Origin: Strigamia acuminata
Lineage: Eukaryota; Arthropoda; Chilopoda; Geophilomorpha; Linotaeniidae
Reading direction: 5' to 3'
Assembly: GCA_949358305.1 (NCBI GenBank)
Contig: OX442318.1
Span: forward strand, 14,614,517-14,678,516
DNA: 64,000 nt
Part shown: positions 1-9,077 of the stretch, in pieces
Layout: every line of letters starts with the position of its first letter
Position numbering within the stretch: the first letter of the stretch is position 1
Program-made: the position numbers and the translations under genes
The notes under the pieces: generated by a model
Databases searched by the model: none
What the model was told of the DNA's origin: nothing
What the model saw: only the letters and a program-made list of their open reading frames with translations

Positions 1-1034
1 TCTCATTCAGAATAACAAAACAATCCTTCACATTTAATATTTTTATAATCCGTGTGTATTTTATTCATGTGCTCGCCTTGTAAGCTCCTAGGTAAACTTT
101 AGGAAACTATGATCTATCCAGACGGCTGAGCCATTACAGGCCACCAAAAAAAAATTTAAAAGATAAAAGTAATATTAATATTACAATGATGGCCGAAATC
201 ACCAAAGTCACTCTGATTTTACACCTTTTAACACCCCTTTTATTTCTAAGAGTGTACCAGTCAAGGTTAGTATCAGGAAGGGGCGTGTCATCTAGCGCGA
301 AAAATTCTAACCGCGACACAATCTACCGCGACTAGGTATATTGTAGGTTCAATTCCTAAGAAGGGCTAACAAGGGGGGCGCGAACCTAACCTTACTGGTT
401 TTTTGATAAAAAACCATTTTTTTTGGAACTTATTGTATCGTATTGTTGCGGTAGATGCGTGTCGCGGTAGATTGTGTAGCTCTAGATGTGGGGCCCCTCT
501 AGCGCGACATTTTGCAACAGCAACACAATGTGCAGCGACACTGTGGTGGTCGCTATGTGGCGGCAGACACCTGACAAGGTCATGTGCACCTGTTGACGTC
601 AGGATGCCCTTGTCGGCATTCAATAAACGACACGTGTAACACACACATCGTCGTCTCTTATCGAAAACAACAGACACAATGTACAGCAAAACAATGTACA
701 GCGACAGAACTTACAGCAAATTTATTCCATTGTTTATTTATTTATATTTACTTATTTATTTTAATTTCAATTTTAATTTAAATAAAATTTAATGAAATTA
801 CGTGTATTTTATTATGAAAATGGCAAACAAAGGCAAGCTAAGGAAAAATAAAATTTCGCGTCTACGTTTTCGTCCACGCCCCCGTTCACGTCCATGCACA
901 TTGCTGCATATTGTGTCACGGTACGTTGTTGTTAAATTTTTAAAAAATTTTGTCGCGGTACATTGTTGTTAAATTATTAATTTTTTGATTTTTTGTGTCG
1001 CGACTTTTCTATCCTTGTTCCATTGTTGTTACAT
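1..1034. other. Intergenic sequence with short degenerate repeats
   Basis: No gene is supported here. Between about 915 and 1035 a short unit containing GTTGTTAAATT next to a CGCGGTA or CACGGTA motif recurs three times with drift. CGCG-rich patches (about 290-340 and 470-510) stand out from the AT-rich surroundings. The longest open frames (366-689 minus, 403-639 plus) have no recognisable domain and overlap each other on opposite strands, so they are treated as chance. Confidence 0.4.
134..319 (-). CDS. Possible 61-residue tail-anchored membrane peptide
   Basis: This uninterrupted frame encodes 61 residues. The first 35 are polar and the last 25 form one strongly hydrophobic segment (VTLVISAIIVILILLLSF) ending FKFFFGGL, which is the layout of a tail-anchored small membrane protein. 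I do not recognise a family. No splice sites, conserved start context or neighbouring exons support it, and AT-rich DNA often gives such hydrophobic frames by chance. It is listed only as a possibility. Confidence 0.15.
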   Translation of the reverse strand: MSRLEFFALDDTPLPDTNLDWYTLRNKRGVKRCKIRVTLVISAIIVILILLLSFKFFFGGL

Positions 1035-1038
1035 TATA

Positions 1039-1802
1039 CAGGGTGTCCTAAAAGTCTGGTTCCCTCCAAATATTTCCTGAGAAATTGCATCTAGGCCAAC
1101 TTTGATGAAGCGATCATATAGGAAGTTGGGTAAGAGCAATCCAATGACGTCATCAAATTTGACCTTGAAGGTCATTTTCAAGGTCATGCACTTGCTAACT
1201 TCTAAACCAATCAGGTTAGAGCAAAAAAGTCAATTACAAAGTTGTAGAGCACCATCAAATTAGTACTATCCAATTTATCTTAGTCATCTTAAGTCAAATG
1301 TTTTCTTTTAAAAAGGAGACAAATCAGCTGAAATAAAGTCAGCCATTGTGACAAAACTTAAATTTCTATTGCAAAAATACTGAATTACTTAAATAAACGT
1401 ATTCAAATGTGCATTATTATCAAAGTAAACAAGAAAAACCACTGCCTTTTTTTAATGCCTCAATAATTATTTTATCACAAGAATAAAAAATTTCACTTTG
1501 TGGAATTTTTTTTCTGATTTGCTTCCTTTTTAATAAAAAACATTTGACTTAAGATGACTAAGATAAATTGGATAGTACTAATTTGATGGTGCTCTACAAC
1601 TTTGTAATTGACTTTTTTGCTCTAACCTGATTGGTTTAGAAGTTAGCAAGTGAATGACCTTGAAAATGACCTTCAAGGTCAAATTTGATGACGTCATTGG
1701 ATTGCTCTCACCCAACTTCCTATACAATCGCTTCATCAAAGTTGACCTAGATGCAATTGCTCAGGAAATATTTGGAGAGAACCAGACTTTTAGGACACCC
1801 TG
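1039..1802. mobile_element. Palindromic foldback element 1 (CAGGGTGTCC ends)
   Basis: The element starts CAGGGTGTCC and ends GGACACCCTG. Arms of about 280 bp (1039-1320 and 1520-1802) are near-perfect reverse complements, separated by a ~200-bp AT-rich centre. It is flanked on both sides by TATA, read as a TA or TATA target duplication. No coding sequence is present, so it is a non-autonomous foldback/MITE type DNA element. The arms carry a TGACGTCA palindrome that occurs once per arm. Confidence 0.85.
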
Positions 1803-1856
1803 TATATTGCTTTCACTTTGAACTGACATGCTCATGACAGTACTGCGTACAGTATA

Positions 1857-2427
1857 CAGGGTGTATCAGAATTCATGTTACACAGAAATAGAGGGTATAG
1901 AGAGGGACCAGGAGATCACGTTTCCACTAATCAAAAATTCCAAAAAAAATTTCCCATTTTGTTACAACCCAAAAACAATGGAAGATTTCAAATATCTCGC
2001 GTCACGCATATCGTCCACATTTGCCAAGTTAAAGCGTAATTCTCAAATAAAAAGACACAATCGGTAGTCAACAGCAGAAGTTTATTACAAGAGATGCTCT
2101 ACATGTCCAAATGCACAGCTTGGCAAATAATCTAAGGAAATTAATCTTTTACATAAAAGATTTGTTTTAGTTTTCCTGGATTTTTGGATTTTTTTTGTAA
2201 TTCTTTAACATTAAAATGATAGGTTTGTATCTTTTTATTAGAGAATTGCACTTTAACCTGGCAAATGTGGGCGATATGCATGTTGCGATATTTAAAATTT
2301 TCCATTGTTTTTGGGGTTGTAACAAAGTGGGAAATTTTTTTTGGAATTTTTGATTAGTGGAAATGTGATCTCCTGGGTCCCCTCTATACCCCTTATTTCT
2401 GTGTAACATGAATTCTGATACACCCTG
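1857..2427. mobile_element. Palindromic foldback element 2 (CAGGGTGTATC ends)
   Basis: A second foldback element lies 54 bp beyond the first. It starts CAGGGTGTATCAG and ends with the reverse complement, also flanked by TATA on both sides. The outer arms (roughly 1857-2050 and 2210-2427) are close reverse complements. It shares only the CAGGGTGT termini and target choice with element 1, and the internal sequence is unrelated. It encodes nothing convincing. Confidence 0.85.
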
Positions 2428-2520
2428 TATAAGCTGGAAGCTATGATGCAGTACTGTACATTCACACTGCAGTTTCCATTGCTGACTGCTGCTTTTTTTT
2501 TTAATCCATTATATTGCAGA

Positions 2521-3616
2521 ATGCTGAACAATAATTGTCTTCTTCTACTGTCCTTGATTGTTTTTACAATCAACATGGCCTCAGCTGATGAGCAGGATGT
2601 AAGTTAACTACTAGAAATTCATCAATAATTATTTCTTCTTATTCTTTCATTTATTTAAGAGTTGTGATGCAGTGGAAGTTGGTACAAGGGTGATTTGTAA
2701 GGTTTTTGACAGAATATACCCACAAGATAATGGCAAAGTAATGTCAAACCATATTTACATTAAAAAGTGCTTTCAGTGTAAAATAACATGAATATTTGCT
2801 TCCAGTTGAGCAAGTACTTCTGTGGCTGTATTTCAGCTTTCAGAGAGGATGATGTAAGTCCAACTTGCTCTGACTCACTAAGTTTTAACTAATTATTTGG
2901 ATTCTGTTTAGCTTTCTTTGTGTCGTGCAGACGAGTATGATTTTCCTGATGCACCTCGCTGTGGAGCGTTATTCAAATCAGTAAGTTAATTTCTTTCTTT
3001 ATAGATTATTTATACTCTGGCCATGTGTAAGTTTGGCCTAACTCCGAGCCTCATTACTCACTCTGTGCCACAGTCTCTATACTGTGCTCTGTGCTGCCAC
3101 CAGGGAAAATAGTTCAGAGTTTAGTGCTTGCTTCTGGTGTTTGGATCTATTTTCTTGTATCACTACACCAGAGAAAAGGCCCGAAGTTAGGCCAAACTTA
3201 CACATGGCCAGAGAATAGTGTTTATTTTATTATTTATTTTTATTTATTTTTTGTATTTTTTTTTTATATTTTTTTTGTATTTATTAGAAAGAATTTGCAC
3301 ATATTGTTCAACAGACAGACAACTTAGTTAAGAAGAAAAGTAGGGAGACGTTTATTGATAAGCTTAAAGTTTGTACGGAGCAAGATGAGGAAAAATTAAT
3401 CAAAGCTGCGAGTTTACTTTACTTGCCAGGAGAAGCTTCAAGGAACCGCAGTAAGTGTGTCGTTTATTTACTAGTGTATGTGCGTTGTTACAATGTTTTA
3501 ATTTTATTTTAGCATCAATGTTTCAGCACCTATTTCCATGTGACTCGGTAAATGATTTATTGGTTGGTTGTCGTATGGATTTTCTAGAGTTAGCTGCCAA
3601 CGCAACCATCAATTAA
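2521..3616 (+). CDS. Small secreted cysteine-rich protein, family not recognised
   Basis: Six exons join in frame to 179 residues: 2521-2598, 2660-2737, 2806-2853, 2912-2980, 3288-3450 and 3513-3616 (TAA). All introns are GT-AG. The first exon is a typical signal peptide: a hydrophobic run LLLLSLIVF, then a likely cleavage after ASA. The mature chain has about ten cysteines, including a CGC pair near residue 60, with a charged lysine-rich middle and a CDS...GC C-terminal region. I see no known domain. The exon pattern, with several short phase-0 exons, is typical of insect secreted proteins. An AG directly before the ATG (TTGCAGA) could mark an upstream untranslated exon. The secreted prediction is an inference from the leader; the function is unknown. 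Confidence 0.75.
3015..3213. repeat. Intronic inverted-repeat MITE
   Basis: Inside intron 4 of the secreted-protein gene, a ~200-bp stretch begins CTCTGGCCATGTGTAAG and ends with its reverse complement. Arms of about 30 bp match almost exactly, with a unique centre. There is no coding capacity. This looks like a short non-autonomous DNA element, distinct from the CAGGGTGT foldbacks upstream. Confidence 0.75.
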
Positions 3617-3731
3617 AATTTTGCTTGATTATTTTATTCTTGATTATGTGTAAGAAAATCTAGCAATAATAAACATATTTATTTATGATGTACAAGCGGC
3701 TGTTTAATCAAACTTCAAAATTCAATATAAT

Positions 3732-4354
3732 TGTGACCAGCTGCCCCTGCGCACGGGTCGCTGCACTGCAACGGCAATGCACTTGGCGCAGCTCCAGCGC
3801 CTCTCGTATCTCGCGCAGCCTGTTGCGGTCCCCCGCAACCAGGTGGAGCTGCGGGCCTTTGGTCAAGCAGGATCGGGCCCCGGAAGTCGCCCTTCCGGAA
3901 GTGGTTGGTCCCCGTAGGGACAAGAGAGTTGTTGATCAACCAGCAAGGCGAACGGTCGCATCGCGACCGCCTCCGAAACTGGCTGCAAAGATAACCCGAA
4001 CTATCGGCGTGGCGACGTTGTCGCCCGCCGGGACCTGAGCGTCCAGTTGCGCCACGTCCGCCGGACGTTAACCGTAACTTCGGCGGCGTGGCCCAAAACC
4101 GATTACCGACCTCGTGTGTCATGGCGGCCGATGGCCGCCGTGCCACGCGGTCTGATTAGGGACGGTTCGAAGGAACCGCCGCCTTGGGAAATACACTATG
4201 GGACACTACAATCATACCCCTAGACATCCAATAAAGCCATAACTAAAACTATATTGTGTCTCCGTGTATTTCGTGGTTTGTTTTATCGTGTGTGTTGCGT
4301 CCAGCGCCTCCGTGGCTCTCCCCCGACCACGTGGCGTCCGTCCGAACACTCACA
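3732..4354 (+). repeat. 5' LTR
   Basis: A 623-bp direct repeat with TG...CA ends, identical to 7561-8183. It is GC-rich compared with the host sequence. An AATAAA signal in the last 130 bp (CCAATAAAGCC) is placed where LTR polyadenylation signals sit, which fixes the transcription direction as plus. Confidence 0.92.
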
Positions 4355-6483
4355 ATTGTGGGCCCGTCCAGGATTTTGAATTCTCTTGCGAATACTATTC
4401 TAATTTACTGATTGTGCGAAGCACAATATTAAATGAATTTTTTCTTTCAACTAGAGGGGGAAATTTCCTTGGTCATGATTGTGACAGGGGGTCAGCAGGC
4501 GAAACGGCCGCTAATCGCTGACCATTGGACCCTGATCAGACAAAAATTGGTGGCTTTGCATGTCCAGCTTGCCTGGGTACTGGCAAGCCGGGACTTACAC
4601 TAGCCACACTTTCCAACGGTCTTCTATTCCTTTCTAGCTTAGCCTAAAAAACTGAGTGGTTGGGAGGGGAATATAATTCCAAACCTTCTTTATTATTTCT
4701 ATTTCTTGGTGCGCAGCCCAAGTAAAAGTAATGGGACAGTCTGCAGCGTATTCAAACTCGATTCGTGGAGGAGGCGCGCTGGTGGCCACCAGCAAACCAA
4801 ATCCCACGGGGGAGAAGCGGTCATATTCCAGGTGCCACGCTGCAATCACTGGTTCCATTATGGGCCGGGCGAGGAGGCGATGTTGAACTGAGCTTTGAGT
4901 GACACCAAATTTCTTGTAGGACGTTTAGTCGCTTGGATGCAGGTTGCTAGCTTAGTGGTCGCTGGCGCGGGAACAGTCACGTGCGGTGAGTTGGCGTGTA
5001 GTTGGACCCGAGTAGCAGCGAAGTGTCCGCACACATGGGAAGACTGCCTTGATTTTTGTTGCGACTCATAATTTATGGGTTGCGTTGTGGCTGCTCAAGG
5101 CGCTCATCCGGGTTCACATCGGTCATAATCCTACCCTGTCCCGTGTACTGGTTGGTAGGCAACTGCAAGTTAACGTATTTAACCCAAGAGTTGCTGAAAT
5201 TGGGACACGGACAGCAGGGAGAGCTGCCGGAGGTACGGGGATACCGATGGTGAAGTGCTCAAATGGCACAGAGAGTTCGTTAGGGCGTAGGAACGATATC
5301 TGTGCGTTCAGGTAGCTACCAACTTTGAAAAAAGATTGGGAATCTAGCCTGTAACTTTTGTTTCTGAATTTTATTCACTCTTGCTTGATTTCTGGGCTAC
5401 TGCAGTTTGTTAAAGGACTGTGCTCGAACCACAGTCTGGAGCAATCTCTGTAATTTGGAAATTAGTTGTTTTTACATCTTTTTCATTTTTTACTTTTTCT
5501 CTAAACTTCCCTATCTATGATTTTCATGGTTTTCTTGGGACTCCACACCTGACAGCGGTAGTAATCACCTCAAATGCCGGGTTGTATACAGCGCCAAATG
5601 GAGGGCGATATGGCTTCACAATGGCGGCTGAAGGGTGGGACCCAAGGCGACTAGGGACAGAAGATGCATTTCCTTCTTACTTTAAGTGCAACTGACTGTT
5701 CCACAAAAAACACCATTTCATTGGGATGAACAGACATCTCAGTGTAGGCACGTTTCTGTCGAAAGGCAGCCTCGTGCAGACTGGAATGAGTCTCCGAAAG
5801 GGGTGAGCGGGCGCGTTTGTTGGTCTCTTGGGGCAGAAGAAGAGATTGCAACAATATCCCCGTAGTGTAAATATCTGCGAAAAACCTTCTGCTAAAAATT
5901 GGAACTTTTTGAGTGTCTTTTAGATTAAAAAACACCCAGTATTTTGTAATTTTTTATTTTTTATTTTCTTATCTTTCTTCCTCTGTTTCTTCTTGCGAGG
6001 CATCAAGAATCGGTTTGTCTGCGCGCTAGCGCGGTTTGATTTTGTTATTTGTTGCCAACAATGATAAAATTAACTGGTTTGAAAATTTCGAAGTTCTACA
6101 GACATGATTTCGTGCTTTTTTAGGAAAGCACAAAAGTCATGTTTTTGTGGAATCAGACCATTTTGATCTGGTTCAGAACTTCTAGTTCCAAACAAATTTC
6201 TATTTTGCTTTCAAAAAAATGTTGTTTCTCTTCAGAAATGGAGAAAATTCGGCATTTATATTGGTCAAAGTTTTATTTTTTGTCAAAAAATCAAGATGGC
6301 GACCTGAAAACAATAGAAAAACATGTGGAAATCTCGGAATTTTCGAGAATGATTGGAATTTTAAATTTTGACATTTTCTTGGAACTCTGGGAAATCAATT
6401 CCATGAATTAATTTAATTTTTCTACCAATGGGAAACCAGGGGGGGGAAGTGACATCACTAATCCCTCTCCCAAGAATGGCTAC

Positions 6484-7062
6484 TTGAGCCTAATCTCCTG
6501 TCTCCTCATTGGTCGTGACTTAATTCCACTTAAGAAAATCCCAGCTCAAACGGAAAAAACTCCCGATGAGCTACGAACAGCTTGGGCGGGACAGTACGGT
6601 CCTCAACCAATCCAAGGTATTGTGAACCTGATCCCGACCAAAGCCACGGCGGCCGCAATCGCTTTTCCAGCGGCCTGCCAACTACCGCAAACGGCACAAA
6701 CGATGTTTGGTGCCAATACAGCAGCGACGCCGGCTGTCATTATGCCGCCGATGGTTGGAGAACGCCCGACGAACGTCGTGTTCCAGGGATTCGCGGATCC
6801 TCCACCAGTTTGCGGCAACAATGTAGTCACCGCCGAAGCAACGATCGAGACCGCGATGCAAATTGACGGCGCATCGAACGAGGAGTCGCACACGCCGCCA
6901 CCACCACCGCCAGTCGTTCCCGAGCCCAAAGCTACCGCCGTGAAAAAGAAGTCGAATAAGAAGTCACGCAAGAAGCTAGCAGAAGAATTCGTCGACGACA
7001 AAACTGAAGAAGAGCCAAAAAACGACGATACGCCACCCACTCCGGGGAAATCGCTGCAGTGA
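6484..7062 (+). CDS. Proline-rich basic ORF inside the LTR element
   Basis: The frame is open for 192 codons from this ATG, and it continues open upstream to about 6440, so the true start is uncertain. The protein is rich in Ala, Pro and Thr, has a PPPPPP run near residue 140, and then a lysine-rich tract (KKKSNKKSRKK) followed by an acidic tail. This layout resembles a nucleic-acid-binding structural protein, but I cannot match it to a known gag or env. It is the only sizeable open frame in the element and has GC-rich codon use unlike the flanks. It could be the remnant of gag or a captured host sequence. Confidence 0.4.
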   Translation: MSLISCLLIGRDLIPLKKIPAQTEKTPDELRTAWAGQYGPQPIQGIVNLIPTKATAAAIAFPAACQLPQTAQTMFGANTAATPAVIMPPMVGERPTNVVFQGFADPPPVCGNNVVTAEATIETAMQIDGASNEESHTPPPPPPVVPEPKATAVKKKSNKKSRKKLAEEFVDDKTEEEPKNDDTPPTPGKSLQ

Positions 7063-7560
7063 AGTTTTCGCCGTCGTTTTAAAGGAGATTTTGGCCAAGC
7101 CTGTTAAGACTTTTATAGTGCCAGAAATAATTTTTTTTTATTGTCAAAACAAGTTTTTTTTTATTATTAATTATTCCAAAGTGTTAAAATTAGCATACTT
7201 ACCTTTTAATGTTAAATGGATTCAATAACTACAAATGTTAGATTTTAAAGTTCAAAAAGTGTTTTTTATTCATATATATTTTTAAATTACAAGTGTTATT
7301 TTACATTTTTATTTTTCAATAGTGTTTAAATTGTACAAGTTTTCCATCCTGGGGGTAAGTGTGTGTGTGTTCCTTTGTAGTGTTGTTATTTTCCCAAGTG
7401 CATTCCTACCGGTGATCTTCGTTCTAGCTGATGGCTCGTCCGAAATATGGTCATCTGATAATCTGAAAAAAGAAAAGTAATGCGATGTGTTAACTTTCAA
7501 CAACCACTTCAGTGATTGCGTTGTACCCCCTCGTACTTACCTTTTTCCAGGGGGGGGAAA

Positions 7561-8183
7561 TGTGACCAGCTGCCCCTGCGCACGGGTCGCTGCACTGCAA
7601 CGGCAATGCACTTGGCGCAGCTCCAGCGCCTCTCGTATCTCGCGCAGCCTGTTGCGGTCCCCCGCAACCAGGTGGAGCTGCGGGCCTTTGGTCAAGCAGG
7701 ATCGGGCCCCGGAAGTCGCCCTTCCGGAAGTGGTTGGTCCCCGTAGGGACAAGAGAGTTGTTGATCAACCAGCAAGGCGAACGGTCGCATCGCGACCGCC
7801 TCCGAAACTGGCTGCAAAGATAACCCGAACTATCGGCGTGGCGACGTTGTCGCCCGCCGGGACCTGAGCGTCCAGTTGCGCCACGTCCGCCGGACGTTAA
7901 CCGTAACTTCGGCGGCGTGGCCCAAAACCGATTACCGACCTCGTGTGTCATGGCGGCCGATGGCCGCCGTGCCACGCGGTCTGATTAGGGACGGTTCGAA
8001 GGAACCGCCGCCTTGGGAAATACACTATGGGACACTACAATCATACCCCTAGACATCCAATAAAGCCATAACTAAAACTATATTGTGTCTCCGTGTATTT
8101 CGTGGTTTGTTTTATCGTGTGTGTTGCGTCCAGCGCCTCCGTGGCTCTCCCCCGACCACGTGGCGTCCGTCCGAACACTCACA
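7561..8183 (+). repeat. 3' LTR
   Basis: This is the second copy of the 623-bp repeat, preceded by the polypurine tract and followed by the TAAT target duplication. Identity to the 5' LTR implies that insertion happened recently, since the two copies are made identical at integration. Confidence 0.92.
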
Positions 8184-9077
8184 TAATCAATCAAATTCAT
8201 GAATGCTTCCAATACTGATCAACGAAATCTTGATACCCAACACTCTTGTGGTGCTGATTTAATCTCATGTAAATCGTTAAATCCTTTACCATTGGGCTAA
8301 CTGGGCTGCAGCCCAGGGACAGCCCAGGGACAGCCCAGGGGGGGCTGAAAAGTGTTAAGACAGCAGCCCTGCTCATCTTCTCCTTCTTTCCACTTCATCA
8401 GTCTACCCGACTGACCTCTGGGGCCATTGGGCAGTGTGTCAGTAATGCTGGACACTATTATTCCTATTCTTACAAGTAAGTCTCAAAAAATGCAATGCTA
8501 AATACAATGGACAAAACTCCAAAGCAGATGGCACGTCTTTTAGCAAGAAATTAAATGCGTTTCATTTTCTTCCCTTTTGGAAAGCACCGTTCCCTTAGGT
8601 TAGAGATTCCCATTAGTCACCCATCATCAGCTTTTATTTGTGTTTTATTCATTTATTTAGATACTACCATAGATTATGAAGGACACACTAAGTGTTTACA
8701 ATATTTTTATTACAAAAACACTTTATACATATTTTGCTGTACCTTATATAAATAAATAAAATTAAAAAAAAACTAAACACACTCTCCTCGCACTTAAATT
8801 CCTTAAAACGAGATAGAAAAACAAAAACAAAACACAAACACAAAGAAAGAAAGAAACAATATTACAATAATTTCTATGGAAATTTTAATATTATGATTTG
8901 CTCTATTATGAATAATACTAAAAAATGAATTGCTTTTGTACAAGATGATACCAAAATGAATGTAAAAAAAAAAAAAGTCGTCAAAACAGATCACAGCCGA
9001 TGATTGATATGTACCCGTAAAGCCCTTGAAAAAACTGTGGGCCAATGGTCCCTATCTCTTTCGCCTCCTCCACGCCT
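8184..9077. other. Intergenic / probable trx 3' UTR
   Basis: The stretch holds no gene. At about 8308-8340 an 11-bp unit (CAGCCCAGGGA) is tandemly repeated nearly three times. AT-rich sequence from 8600 to 9077, with TTTATT on the plus strand (AATAAA on the minus strand), is consistent with the 3' untranslated region of the minus-strand trx gene. Confidence 0.4.

Larger units (their letters stand above)
3732..8183 (+). mobile_element. Non-autonomous LTR retrotransposon, very young
   Basis: The element is 4452 bp, bounded by two LTRs of exactly 623 bp that match base for base where compared. LTRs start TGTGACC and end TCACA. A 4-bp target duplication TAAT flanks both sides, which fits Ty3/Gypsy-type integration. 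A polypurine tract (AGGGGGGGGAAA, 7549-7560) abuts the 3' LTR. A primer-binding-like stretch beginning TGGGCCCGTCC lies a few bases after the 5' LTR. The 3.2-kb interior shows no reverse transcriptase, integrase, protease or RNase H motif in any frame, so the element must be mobilised by enzymes from elsewhere. A diverged solo LTR of the same family lies at 56810-57354. Confidence 0.9.

Noticed and set aside
3685-4146. Overlapping 85-143 codon frames in the GC-rich 5' LTR (and identical ones at 7487-7975)
   Set aside because: They lie within non-coding LTR sequence, occur on both strands and have no family similarity.
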